From: Lodderomyces elongisporus
Lineage: Eukaryota > Ascomycota > Pichiomycetes > Serinales > Debaryomycetaceae
NCBI RefSeq assembly: GCF_030384665.1
Contig: NC_083673.1
Coordinates: 434,001-498,000, forward strand
Direction of reading: 5' to 3'
Length of the DNA stretch: 64,000 nt
The notes under the pieces were generated by a model. That model saw only the letters and a list, made by a program, of their open reading frames with translations. It did no database searches and was not told the DNA's origin. The position numbers were made by a program, and so were the translations under genes. This document shows, in pieces, positions 43,059-53,430 of the stretch. Each line of letters begins with the position of its first letter. Within the stretch, counting starts at the first letter, position 1.

Positions 43059-43074
43059 GGGGGGGGGGGGGGGG
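43059..43074. repeat. Poly-G run (16 G)
   Basis: Sixteen consecutive G on the plus strand, unusual in AT-rich yeast DNA, followed 40 bases later by a (TA)n tract. It could form G-quadruplex-type structures. Confidence 0.9.
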
Positions 43075-43892
43075 TGGGAGGGAAGGCTTGAAATATATGA
43101 TTGTCGTGTGGTGAATATATATATATATATATATGTTTTGTTTGTTGATAAGGATGCACATGCAGAGCAGATCCTTTATACACAATCTCTTACTCTCCCT
43201 CTCTCTCTTTGTCTCTAATTTTCATTTTCTTAAGTTAATGGTTGATGGTTGATGGTTGGTATTGATATTGATATTGATATTGAAATTGATGATTGATGGT
43301 TGATGCTTTTTTGTTTCTTTTCTTTCTACTTCTCCTCTGTCTGTGTTAGATGTGCTGGCGCTATTTGGTTTTTTTTTTCGTTCTCGTCTCTTCCCATCAG
43401 TTCTAGACCCACTGGCATCAACAACCAACGCCAACAAAGAAACAAAAATTTGAAGAAGAAGAAAAAAAAAAAAAAAAAAAAAAAGAAAAGGACACGCGGC
43501 ATTATACAGTGATACACATTACTTTTTTTTGAGCTTGTGCGTGTGCGTAGGCCAAAAAAAAAGAGAGAGAGAGAGTACATATCAAAAGGTTTATATAGAG
43601 ATATGGAATGGAGGTACAAAAGGTACAATTAGATGAAAAGACGTCTATTGTCCCACAATAAATGCAGATTCAGCTAAGATTGAACCAACCAACAAACAAA
43701 TAAACAAACAAAGGAAAAAAGGAAAAAAGAATTGCACCATCGCTTGGTGACTGCATTTTTAAAAGAACAACCCACTACAAGAAGGGTTGACAATGTACGG
43801 CAAATGAAAAAAAAAGAAACATTAGGAAAGGATTAACGTGAATAAACCTACAAGTTAAATCTAACCACTTTACACTGCTGGGACCACAAGTC

Positions 43893-43936
43893 ATTTCCAT
43901 TTCCATTTCCATTTCCAATTCCATTTTAATTTCCAT
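43893..43936. repeat. (CCATTT)n repeat
   Basis: Six-base CCATTT units, four clean copies then degenerate ones, in the UFD4-BOI2 gap. Confidence 0.85.
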
Positions 43937-44307
43937 TTTAATTTATCTCTAATTGACAATAGTGCCGAAAAGAAAAAAGGGAGGAAAAAAAAAGCATTCA
44001 GAAATGAAGATGCTGGGTAACTCTGACACTCTCTCTTTCCTGATTATTCTGTAAACAACCTCACACGCTCGTCCTATTACTTCAAATATACATTTTTTTT
44101 TCTTCTATTCTGTTGACCTACTCTCTTTATATATTTGACTAATATTCAAATTTCCCCATCGAGTAACTGAGAGGAAACTCATCTATGTTATATTGCCTGT
44201 AAGTACCTAGGGAACTACATCTCTTCTTCTGGTTCCTCTCTCTCTATTGTCTATGTTTTCTTTTTTTCTTTTGTACCGTGTCGTATGACCAAAGTACACT
44301 ACCTAGA

Positions 44308-44355
44308 TTAATAATAATAATAATAATAATACTACTAATATTATTATTATTATTA
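44308..44355. repeat. AT-only inverted repeat of TAA/TTA triplets
   Basis: A run of TAA triplets is followed, after a short ACTACT spacer, by a run of TTA triplets, giving complementary arms of about 17-20 bases that can form a cruciform or RNA hairpin. Confidence 0.8.
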
Positions 44356-45488
44356 AGTTACTTCAATGTATTTCTTTTCTCATACTAAAAAAGGACTCTA
44401 GTAGAAGAGTAAAGTTAAACTTTTTATAAAACAGAAAAACCAAATAAAGCCGAGGACCATAGAGCTTAGAAACTTATGAAGACAGAAAGGTAAAGGTAAA
44501 GGAATGAAAGAAAAAAAAAATAACTCATTATTTTATCCTTATGTATATGATGAAGCTTGTGTTTCCTTCACGTATGTAGGAAGAGCTGGTCACTAACTGC
44601 AATAGGTTAGAAAATGTGGGAAGATGAAGAAAATTAATAAATAAAATAAAAATAAAATAAAAATAAAAAATTAAAATAAAAAAATATTAAAAACATTTCG
44701 TGTGTGGCAAGACACTAGACACTAGAGAGGCAGTGAGCAGTCGGTAGTGACAACAAAGACAGCAGAAACATCAGCGACAAAAAAACAAATAAAAAATAAA
44801 AAAAAAAATAAATAAAAAAAAAATAAAGAGGAATGAGAGGAATGAGGTACACAGAAACACATTAAATTTTTTTTTTTTTTGACAACCAAACATATCACAA
44901 TACACCAAACCACTAGCCCTACCATTCCCCCCCCACCACCACTACCACCACCACCACCACACTACACAATTACCTATAATTACGCTACATCACAAACTCA
45001 CATACACACACATTCTTTTTTTTTTTGCTTTTCCTTTCTTTACACCAGACCATCATTTCTTACACACCTCCTTTAGTGTATACTCACAACAAATACATTT
45101 ACACACAAGTATAACACATACTCCTCTAGTCAATATCTATTAGAACTTGAAGCAAACAATCAAAAAAGTAACCGGAACATAATAAAAAAAAGGGGAATAA
45201 CCGAAAAGAAAAGAGAAAAGCCAACCGCAGACGAGTGACAATACAGATATATAAGCATATTGTAAAACCATAACAACTCATTAACTTCAACCACGCTATT
45301 CGAAGTTTTACCATCAATATTAGTGTTTTTAGTGCTAGAATACGGGAATTTGGAAATATTTTTTTGCACAACCCAACCTATTCTCTTTTCACCAGATAAA
45401 AAAATCACAACAATCACAACAATCATACCAAACAAACAATATAAACAATACAACAAATACAAAAACCAAAACACACTAGTTTCTCAAC

Positions 45489-48400
45489 ATGGATGGCGCA
45501 ACGTATATATGCATAAAACCATTTCACGCCAGATTGGGAGACGAACTAAGTCTCAAAATTGGAGACAAGATCCAAGTGCTAGCAGACGATAGGGAATACA
45601 ATGATGGATGGTATATGGGAAAAAATTTGCTCACCGGTGAGGCCGGCCTATACCCAAAAACATTTACTGAACTTTTGGAAAAAACTGAAGAGAAAACATT
45701 GTTAAGATCAAGATCAAGAAGAGTAATGACGCCACCAAACAAGAACAATAGCCAAAACAATCTACTGAAAGAGACCCTTAATGGCACAACAGGTGGCTCT
45801 GGCAATGATGGCAGTAATGGCGACTCGTCTCAGAGTAGTAGCCATACCCCCAACGTATCAAGCAATTTGAACCCATACAATACAGATCAAAACTCAAAAC
45901 TTTATAACAATAACAATAGCTCATCGAGCAATCTCAATAGCGAAATCGACAAGGCTTTAGAGGAATTACAACTACACGGCTCTACTTCAAGTCTCCAAAA
46001 CGAAAATGGACATGGAAAAGAAAATGGAAACCAAAATGGAAACGTTAATAAAGATGGCAACAAATACAATAATCAGAGTAGCAACACAAATGAACTGAAA
46101 TCCAAGATAGCAAATGTGTTGACATCTTCTGCATACACGTCCACGCTTTCGTCTTCCAAAAACAACGTTAACAATCACAATAATAGTAATAATAGTAATA
46201 ATAGTAACGGTAACCCTCACTCGTCGCACAATAGAAACACTTCCACACAATCAATGACAGACGATCTAAACCCATTGCAAGCAATGTCATGGACTCCGAA
46301 GCAAGTCTCTTCTTACTTTGCCTTGGTCCTCGGATTTGATAAGGAAGTTGCCGGTAAATTCGCCAAACATAAAATCACGGGTCCAATTTTGTTTGAGCTC
46401 GATTTGGGTCATTTAAAGGAATTAGAAATTGACTCTTTTGGCACTAGATTTGAAATTCATAAGGAAATTGAGAAATTGCGTGAAATTAACTTGAGGTCAG
46501 CCAAATTCAAAGAATCAAGAACAAGCTCGCAATCAACATCTTCGACAAATAAGAATGATCAATCGCAATCAACAATGAGCTCGTCTCCAACAGAGTCAAC
46601 TCCATACCACGAAGAAGAAAAATATAAACTACCCAAGATTTCTACACCTAACGACTCACAATCTATGTATCCTTCACTGCACACAAGCACGTTTCAAAAT
46701 GAATTAATGCCATCGGCATTTGACACATCAACATCAACCGTCAAGCATCAAAGAAAAAGATCACAATCTGTCGAGAACTTACCTCTGGAGTATGAATCTT
46801 CATTTATGTCCCCAAGAAAAGCACCTGAACCACCATCAAGCAACTATAGTCCTTTAGATACTAGCTATAAGTTTGGCGCAGGGACTAATAGTGTTAACCA
46901 ACAACACCAGAACCAGCATCACCATGGCTTATACACAACAAGAACAAATGCATCAAGTCATGCGTTAGGTCATACGCCCATTTCAAGACCCGCATCATCA
47001 ATCTATGACCAAGGTTCGCATCACAGGCAAAGTTCTCAAACATCAAATTATAAACAACATCACAGGAAACAATCTAGCGTTCAGAGTCACCGAAGACATT
47101 CGTCTCTACTTTCGTTTCTTCCCAACGGTAACGATGACTCAAAAGGTGGTAATTTGAATGGTTCCAACACTGCTGGCACTCCTATTCAAACACATCCAGC
47201 TTCATTTGCTGCCTCAGCAGCCTCAGCTGCAGTGGCATCATCATACGATAATAAGCAACATGGTAAAGCAAATGACAACCGCAAGCTTATTTCGCCAGCA
47301 CAAATTCGTAGAGAAAATGGTGCCGATAATGGCGTTGGAAATAATACAAGAGAAAACAATGGTGCATCGTCACCTCGAAAATCGCAAATCTTTGACGTCT
47401 CAACATCGCCAGTTGACATTGATGACGCAACATTATCGCCCAAGAAGAAATCTGCATCGATGAAGAACAAGTCGTTTAATGCATTGAAGGACGATAGACG
47501 CGTTGCTAGTGAACCCCAGTCTGCAAATCTATCCAATGCAAGACCTTCTGCTATGAGGCTCAAAAGTCTTAGGACCACTTCTACTCAGAATTTCAAAAAT
47601 TTAACCGGATCAAAGAAGCTGAAGACTTCTGCATTCACGGAAGGAATTCGGGAAGTTACTCCTAATGAAGCAACTAAAACAGCAAACTATAGTGGATACA
47701 TGGCTAAAAGATCGGGCAACACTGTGTCTTGGAGAAGTAGATATTTCACGCTTCATGGCACTAGATTATCATACTTTACATCGTTCAAGGATAAGAAGGA
47801 AAAAGGTTTGATTGATATCACGGCGCATAATGTGGTTCCCATTAATAGCGAGTCTGAGGATTTGGACAAAAGTGATAGATACGCAGCAATGTGCGCCTCA
47901 ACAACCTTTGCGGGCAATTATTGTTTCAAGATTGTACCACCAGCACCTGGCTTCAAAAAGGGACTTACTTTTACGCAGCCAAAGACTCATTATTTTGCAG
48001 TGGAGAGTGAAGAAGAGATGAGAGGCTGGATCAAGGCTTTGATGACAGCTACTATAGATATTGATGATTCTGTCCCCGTTGTGAGTAGTTGCTCAACACC
48101 AACTGTTAGCTTGAGCAAGGCTCAGGAATTATTGGCAAAAGCACGCGAGGAAAACAAATTGAAAGACGAAGAGTTGCGTGCCAAGGGGTATATCAGAGGA
48201 GATGAGGACTTTGAAGCTTCGTTCCAATCGACATCATCAACATTAACAGATGCGCACGAAAACTTGAGACCAAATTTGACAGTTGATACCAGAAAGAGCA
48301 TAAACTCTTTGGCACCACCACCTCCAATGACTCCGCTGTTGCAAAGATCCGGCAGTCAAAGTGGGTTTGCATCACCGTATTTGTTAGCTTCTGGGTATAT

Positions 48401-48812
48401 GTCACCTAAATCTGCATCACCAGGGAATACTCCAGCTGGTGGAAGTACTAGTCCAGGCTATTTTGTAGATCCACAACCTGCCTATGCTTCTTTACAACCC
48501 GCGCCCTCGCGTCACGCTTCAACATCCGCATACACAAAGTCAAGCAATAGAAATCATGGGGATTTGAATACTTTGTCCACTAACCCGTATTCCACAGCAT
48601 CATCATTACTAGACTCTTCACAAGCTGACAGTACCAATAATGCGCGTACACCCGAAGAGTCCAAGTCGCGTGGAATGTTTGCTTCTCATCCACACAAAAC
48701 AACAAATGGCAGCACACCTACTGCTTCTATGCCAAAAAAGCAAGAGAAAATGATGGCATTCAGCAGTGATGGATCAGGAAATCATACTTTTGTCATCAAG
48801 TCCAAGAAATAG
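45489..48812 (+). CDS. BOI2: Boi2/Boi1-like polarity scaffold (SH3-SAM-PH)
   Basis: An 1107-residue protein with an SH3 domain (about 5-64; F-H-A-R-L-G-D-E-L-S-L, D-G-W-Y-M-G), a SAM domain (about 264-334; W-T-P-K-Q-V-S-S-Y-F, G-P-I-L-F-E-L-D) and a PH domain (about 734-855; Y-S-G-Y-M-A-K-R-S, W-R-S-R-Y-F-T-L-H, R-G-W-I-K-A-L). This order is diagnostic of the Boi1/Boi2 family, which binds Bem1, Cdc42 and the exocyst at sites of polarised growth. The linkers are Asn, Ser, His and Gln-rich, with a P-P-P-P-M-T-P segment near 943. Length is near yeast Boi2 (1040). Candida species have a single Boi gene, so the name covers both. A long G-poor leader and a 4-kb upstream gap suggest complex regulation. 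Confidence 0.93.
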   Translation: MDGATYICIKPFHARLGDELSLKIGDKIQVLADDREYNDGWYMGKNLLTGEAGLYPKTFTELLEKTEEKTLLRSRSRRVMTPPNKNNSQNNLLKETLNGTTGGSGNDGSNGDSSQSSSHTPNVSSNLNPYNTDQNSKLYNNNNSSSSNLNSEIDKALEELQLHGSTSSLQNENGHGKENGNQNGNVNKDGNKYNNQSSNTNELKSKIANVLTSSAYTSTLSSSKNNVNNHNNSNNSNNSNGNPHSSHNRNTSTQSMTDDLNPLQAMSWTPKQVSSYFALVLGFDKEVAGKFAKHKITGPILFELDLGHLKELEIDSFGTRFEIHKEIEKLREINLRSAKFKESRTSSQSTSSTNKNDQSQSTMSSSPTESTPYHEEEKYKLPKISTPNDSQSMYPSLHTSTFQNELMPSAFDTSTSTVKHQRKRSQSVENLPLEYESSFMSPRKAPEPPSSNYSPLDTSYKFGAGTNSVNQQHQNQHHHGLYTTRTNASSHALGHTPISRPASSIYDQGSHHRQSSQTSNYKQHHRKQSSVQSHRRHSSLLSFLPNGNDDSKGGNLNGSNTAGTPIQTHPASFAASAASAAVASSYDNKQHGKANDNRKLISPAQIRRENGADNGVGNNTRENNGASSPRKSQIFDVSTSPVDIDDATLSPKKKSASMKNKSFNALKDDRRVASEPQSANLSNARPSAMRLKSLRTTSTQNFKNLTGSKKLKTSAFTEGIREVTPNEATKTANYSGYMAKRSGNTVSWRSRYFTLHGTRLSYFTSFKDKKEKGLIDITAHNVVPINSESEDLDKSDRYAAMCASTTFAGNYCFKIVPPAPGFKKGLTFTQPKTHYFAVESEEEMRGWIKALMTATIDIDDSVPVVSSCSTPTVSLSKAQELLAKAREENKLKDEELRAKGYIRGDEDFEASFQSTSSTLTDAHENLRPNLTVDTRKSINSLAPPPPMTPLLQRSGSQSGFASPYLLASGYMSPKSASPGNTPAGGSTSPGYFVDPQPAYASLQPAPSRHASTSAYTKSSNRNHGDLNTLSTNPYSTASSLLDSSQADSTNNARTPEESKSRGMFASHPHKTTNGSTPTASMPKKQEKMMAFSSDGSGNHTFVIKSKK

Positions 48813-49314
48813 TGAACTTTTTTCAAATTCTTTTCTTTCTTTGTTTTTTTTTTCATTTTCTTCTTTGCTTTTTCTTCCTATGGTTTCTTTATGTTGATGT
48901 GTTAATTCCATTTTTTTTTTCTTTTTGGTTTAAAGATTCTCACTTTTGAAGTTCTTATTTATGTCTTAGCTTCGCATTTTAATATTTTGTATAGTTCAAT
49001 TTTGTAATATCTTGATGTTTTCGTCTTTACTTTTTCTGTAATTTTTTTTGGCAATTTTCTTTTTTTTTTTTAGGTAAGTTCCAACTTTTGCTACCTTCGG
49101 TAGCCACACACTTCTTGATATCAAAAAAAGATGAAATAATAAGAAAACAAAAACAACACAAAAAAAAATAATAAAAAAACTATATTCATATACACAGATA
49201 TTTGTATGTAAAAATAAGAGAGTAAACAATCATATACTCAAATTATTAATAACCAAACCCTCAACACTTCTTCAAAGAAAAGTCATTGTCATCTACTGAA
49301 TACACCTTTACCCT
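48813..49314. promoter_or_regulatory. Intergenic BOI2 / CDC27
   Basis: 502 T-rich then A-rich bases between tandem genes. An inverted repeat near 49091-49105 (GCTACC, then GGTAGC) could form a terminator-like hairpin. No gene is seen. Confidence 0.5.
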
Positions 49315-51855
49315 ATGCAGCCTTTGTCTGGTTATCACGACAACCAACCGGATGTGCTTTATTTACAGCAGTACCTTCGCTCCGTTATTCTACATTCTCT
49401 AGATACATTCAATTACAAGAATGCGGAGTTTGCCTGTGAGAGACTCCTTGCACTAGATCAACCACTGCAATCACCAGCATACTCCCAACATTTATCATCA
49501 CAGCTGCTGCTGCTGCTGCAACAACACCAACAACAACAACAACGAGAACAACTACAACTGCAACAACGTTACAATTTAGAATCCGTTTATTTGTATTGTC
49601 TAACTTTATATCGTCAAAACAGAATCAAATCTTGTTATCGTAAGCTTGTTGATGCCAGCAACAAAAACATAGCAAATCATTTAAACCATTTAGGCTGTTC
49701 TTGGCTTTATGCTCGTTGTTGTCTACAGTTGAAGAAATACAAAGATGGAGTAGATCAGTTGATTCGTGTGCGTGGTCTATATGACAAAGAAAGAAGGTTT
49801 ACCATTGAAGAGCGATTTGAATACGAGCACAGCTTTGGCAACAATAATGGTAGCAATGGCAGTGGTGTTAATTTCAATAACAGCGGAGGAAATATAAGCG
49901 GAAACATAAGCGTAAGCGGGAACGGAAACGGAAACGCAAACAGCAATAATAACAACGACAGCTTTTTAAAACGTCGAAGTTTGCTTAGCCCTGATGCATC
50001 TACGATCTATCATTTATTAGGTGACTTGTACGCTGCCACGGGAGATGTGAAGAATAGTGCCCTAAATTACACACAATGTCTACAGTTGAATCAATTTGAT
50101 TTTGAAGCGTTTCAAAAGATCTGCAAGTTGGGAGTCGATGTCCGTGTGAAGAGCTTGTACAAGTTGCAAACCCATGTATCCGGCAGTAGTAGTTATGGTG
50201 GCTATGGTGGTCGTAGCGGTGGTGTTGGTGGTGGCGATGGAGCCGTTCTGCCGTCTCATCAGTCGTTTCATAATGATGTCTCTGCCAAAAATATGGCTAC
50301 CCCATACAATTCCGCAGGCATGCAACAAGCGGTGAGCCCGCCTACAAGGACACCAAATATACATGTTGACGAGTTTAATTACTCAACGCCAAGAATTATT
50401 ACTACGCTGGTACCAGATGCTCCGTTGAGGAAATCAAATCTAAACTCCGGATTACATCCAAACAACGATTTTGCAAATACAACGGGCAATAACACATTTG
50501 AATTCGCCAAACCCACCTTAACTACTTCATCCTCATCCTCTTCGTTCTTCCCTGATAATAAGAGGCGTGCTAGTCGTGCATACCTGAAAATTACGTCGCG
50601 TCTAATCTCACAACCACATACAAATACACATAACCATCACATTCACCACCCTACGGAAACTCCACACAAGAAGGGATTGAAAAGAAATAACTCCTTAGAT
50701 GGTGCCAACATGTCAACTAGCTCTACTATTGCCGCTGCCTCTAATGTGGCTGGCACAGCAGCAGCTGCAGCGTCTGCATCGTCTGCATCTGCGGCTGCAC
50801 CGTCATCGTCATCAGCAATAATGAATCCGGCATCATTACCATCAATCTCATACATCAAGGAGCTTGAAAAAGTTGAGGCATACTTATTAAACAAGTACCT
50901 GATCTTTGCCAAGAGCTTCAAATACTTTACAATTTATGACTGTTATAAAGCAATAAAGATTCTTGAGGAGTCAATTAGTGAAAGTGATAGAAATACACCA
51001 TGGGTGTTGAGTAAGTTGGGGAGATTGCACTATGAAGTGGCTCAGTACAAACAATCAGAACAGTATTTTGAAAGATTACGAAAAATAGATCGAACACGTT
51101 TGGAGGATATGGAATATTACTCTACTCTATTGTGGCACTTGAAAAAGAAAATTGAACTTACTTTTCTTGCAAATGAACTCCATGATATTGATGCGCATAA
51201 TGCTATAACTTGGTGCGTGATTGGGAATCTATTCTCTCTCAACCACGAAACCGAAGAAGCCATAAGATGTTTCAACAAAGCCATCAAATTGAACGACACA
51301 TTTTCCTATGCATATACGCTCAAGGGACATGAGCTATTTTCAAGCGACTCGTATGAGACAGCTTTGGAGAATTTCCGATTAAGCCTTTTACACGATTCAA
51401 GACACTATAATGCACTCTATGGAATTGGTATGATCTATATGAACTTGGGCGACTACCCCAAGTCAGAATACTATTTCCGCAAAGCTATGGGAATCAATCC
51501 TATAAATCATGTGCTAGTCTGTTGTGTTGGAATGATTATGGAAAAATTGGGGAAAAAAGAGTTGGCACTCAAGCAATACGAACTAGGCTGTAAATTGCAA
51601 CCAAATAATCCATTACCGTTGTACAAGAAGGCTACTGTACTTTATACCATGGAAAATTTCATACAAGCGAAGGAGTGTTTACAACAATTGGTGCGAACTG
51701 CACCAGACGAACCTACTGTGCATTTCCTACTTGGAGAAGTCTTGAATCGGATGAATGACCGTGTTGGTGCATTGAAGGAGTTTACTATTGCTGCAAACCT
51801 CGACCCCAAGGGCAATTACTTGGTCAAGGAAGCAATGGAGCAGCTGCTGGAGTGA
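49315..51855 (+). CDS. CDC27: Cdc27/Apc3, anaphase-promoting complex TPR subunit
   Basis: An 846-residue scaffold. The N-terminal block (about 1-170) has the opening helix L-R-S-V-I-L-H-S-L and A-E-F-A-C-E-R-L-L-A-L-D. A long low-complexity middle (Asn/Gly, Ser/Ala, His) follows. Tandem TPRs (about 525-840) include W-C-V-I-G-N-L-F-S-L-N-H-E-T-E-E-A-I, Y-A-Y-T-L-K-G-H-E and Y-N-A-L-Y-G-I-G-M-I-Y. These motifs are specific to Apc3/Cdc27, which binds the C-box/IR tails of Cdc20 and Cdh1 in the cyclin-degrading ubiquitin ligase. Residues 64-68 are five consecutive CTG codons (Ser5 if CUG-Ser). Length is close to yeast Cdc27 (758). Confidence 0.95.
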   Translation: MQPLSGYHDNQPDVLYLQQYLRSVILHSLDTFNYKNAEFACERLLALDQPLQSPAYSQHLSSQLLLLLQQHQQQQQREQLQLQQRYNLESVYLYCLTLYRQNRIKSCYRKLVDASNKNIANHLNHLGCSWLYARCCLQLKKYKDGVDQLIRVRGLYDKERRFTIEERFEYEHSFGNNNGSNGSGVNFNNSGGNISGNISVSGNGNGNANSNNNNDSFLKRRSLLSPDASTIYHLLGDLYAATGDVKNSALNYTQCLQLNQFDFEAFQKICKLGVDVRVKSLYKLQTHVSGSSSYGGYGGRSGGVGGGDGAVLPSHQSFHNDVSAKNMATPYNSAGMQQAVSPPTRTPNIHVDEFNYSTPRIITTLVPDAPLRKSNLNSGLHPNNDFANTTGNNTFEFAKPTLTTSSSSSSFFPDNKRRASRAYLKITSRLISQPHTNTHNHHIHHPTETPHKKGLKRNNSLDGANMSTSSTIAAASNVAGTAAAAASASSASAAAPSSSSAIMNPASLPSISYIKELEKVEAYLLNKYLIFAKSFKYFTIYDCYKAIKILEESISESDRNTPWVLSKLGRLHYEVAQYKQSEQYFERLRKIDRTRLEDMEYYSTLLWHLKKKIELTFLANELHDIDAHNAITWCVIGNLFSLNHETEEAIRCFNKAIKLNDTFSYAYTLKGHELFSSDSYETALENFRLSLLHDSRHYNALYGIGMIYMNLGDYPKSEYYFRKAMGINPINHVLVCCVGMIMEKLGKKELALKQYELGCKLQPNNPLPLYKKATVLYTMENFIQAKECLQQLVRTAPDEPTVHFLLGEVLNRMNDRVGALKEFTIAANLDPKGNYLVKEAMEQLLE

Positions 51856-52219
51856 ATTAGGATCATATAGTGATTACAAATTAAATGATGTTGTGTAAAT
51901 GATGTTTGCAAGTTAGAATATCTCAAAAGTAGAACCTTTTCTGTTTTTCTTTTTCTTTTACATCTTTTTATTTTATTATTTCATAATCTTTTCATTATTT
52001 TGTTTCTTGATAAGGAAAATGAACACAACATTTCAGCATAAGAAAAAAGGCAGTGCATGCAAATTGCTCAACACTGTTGCGTGTGTCTTTGTGTTATGTG
52101 AAATTCCGCACTCTCCAATCAAAAAAAAAAAATGACATTTTCCCAAAAGTTTATATCTTTCCGCCTATTCCCCATCCCTTGCCCCCTTTTATTTTTTATG
52201 TCGAGGTTTTGGAAAAATG

Positions 52220-52256
52220 AAAAGTGGAGGTGTGGAAAGTGGAAAGTGGAAAGTGG
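52220..52256. repeat. GGAAAGT heptad repeat
   Basis: Three clean copies of a seven-base unit with degenerate flanks, in non-coding DNA. Confidence 0.75.
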
Positions 52257-53009
52257 AGATAATAAGAGCAATACAAACTTGGGAGGGGAAGAGGGGGCAG
52301 AGAGTTAATGTACAATAATACTGGTAAGGAAAAAGGTTGTTTTTTTTTTTGAGTAAAACATTATTCGATATCTTCTTGATTATTTCACAACTCCTCAGTT
52401 AACCGCTAAAGATCATTTCCAAAAGCATATAGAAGTTTGAATTCACTGATAAATCTATTCTTTTTTTTTTCAAATTTCTTTTTTGCCATTTCTCGATTCT
52501 CAAATTATTTTGTTCTTATCATGTTTATCTATCTGATTTGAATGGAAACGTATTTTTTGTATGTAAAAATTTAATTGTAAACGATACGATAACGTGATTC
52601 GTAGCCGATACTGCACAGCATTAGTATGCAAATCTTTAGCCCGAAAACCTTAAAACTATTTAAAAGATAAGCTGACTGTTTGGAATTCCAGTCTTGGTTT
52701 GACACATTATATATGTATACTTGAAGTGTTTCAAGGTAAAGTCGATTATTCTTACTGATTCTAATAGTTTGTTTGTTTGTTTTTTTCATTTAGATAAGAG
52801 TTTCTTCTACAATAGAAAGATAATGCATTGCGCACTGGTTTACCCGATGTAGATATTCAACAAAGAGGAATTGAGAAAGCGGAATTCTTTTTCTTTTTTT
52901 TTTTTTTTTTTTTTTGCTTTGGTATTCTTTTTTGCTGTTCCTGCAGAACACATCCTTTTTAGAAAGTGTCTAAATTGATGGAAAATGGTAAGTGTGGTTT
53001 GTGAATCAA

Positions 53010-53366
53010 GATAATGATAATGTAGAATATGTTTTGAATTATTGCGATAGCGGCGAATGAGGAGAACTACAAACGACAAAAATGGAAGAATTTGGCTGGA
53101 GAAAAGCGGAGGTGGGGGTGACATAATAGCAAGATGGAAGAGATTTAGGAGGAAAAATAAACCGGTCCAGGTAAGAAACAATAGCGATAAAGAATCTAAT
53201 CAATATTGATTACCAGACTCTATTGTTTCTTATTGATACATTTATACTGATAAAGATCTAATCACCTGCCTTTGCGAAGAATAAAAAAAAAAAAAATAGA
53301 AAACAAGAATAGAATCTAACATAGGAGATATGAACGTTCAGTTATGTTGCATGGCCCGTTAGATAA
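53010..53366. promoter_or_regulatory. Cluster of GATAA sites before the permease
   Basis: GATAA occurs at 53010-53014, 53016-53020, 53186-53190, 53249-53253 and 53362-53366, with GATAAG further out at 52666-52671. GATAA is the core of GATA factors (Gln3/Gat1 type) that activate nitrogen-scavenging genes such as DAL5. In AT-rich DNA some matches are expected by chance, so the cluster is suggestive rather than proven. Confidence 0.5.
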
Positions 53367-53408
53367 TGATTGAAAAGGTACTCCTTTACTCCTTTATATA
53401 TGTATATC

Positions 53409-53430
53409 TATATATATATATATATATATA
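53409..53430. repeat. (TA)n tract, likely TATA element
   Basis: About 22 bases of alternating TA, about 100 bases upstream of the permease start. Confidence 0.85.

Larger units (their letters stand above)
41451..45488. other. 4-kb gene-free region between UFD4 and BOI2
   Basis: No ORF of normal composition on either strand; the 60-140-codon frames are built from repeats. It contains (TA)n tracts (41480-41504, 42142-42159, 43115-43134), GTATGTTT repeats (about 41866-41900), a 16-G run (43059-43074), ATTGAT/GATGGTT repeats (43235-43301), a 23-A run (43462-43484), CCATTT repeats (43893-43936), an AT inverted repeat (44308-44355), CACGTG-type sites (42033, 42672) and a G-poor leader before BOI2 (44879-45125). 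It is probably two long promoters; a non-coding RNA, an origin or a centromere cannot be excluded. Confidence 0.55.

Noticed and set aside
42763..43185. 140-codon minus-strand frame in the desert
   Set aside because: Its centre is the TA tract (Ile-Tyr repeats) and the G run (Pro repeats), so it is a repeat artefact.
44547..44553. ATGATGA, like a snoRNA C box
   Set aside because: No matching D box or terminal stem was found at the right distance.
44572..44605. GTATGT, CACTAAC and AG in order, like an intron in a BOI2 leader
   Set aside because: The implied intron is 34 bases, below the workable size for yeast splicing, so probably coincidence.
41451..45488. Centromere
   Set aside because: Size fits, but no long inverted repeat was visible and chromatin data are needed, so I did not annotate it as one.
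52571..53181. Minus-strand frames of 72 and 113 codons upstream of the permease
   Set aside because: Poor composition (Lys runs from a T tract) and no family features; the region looks like promoter.
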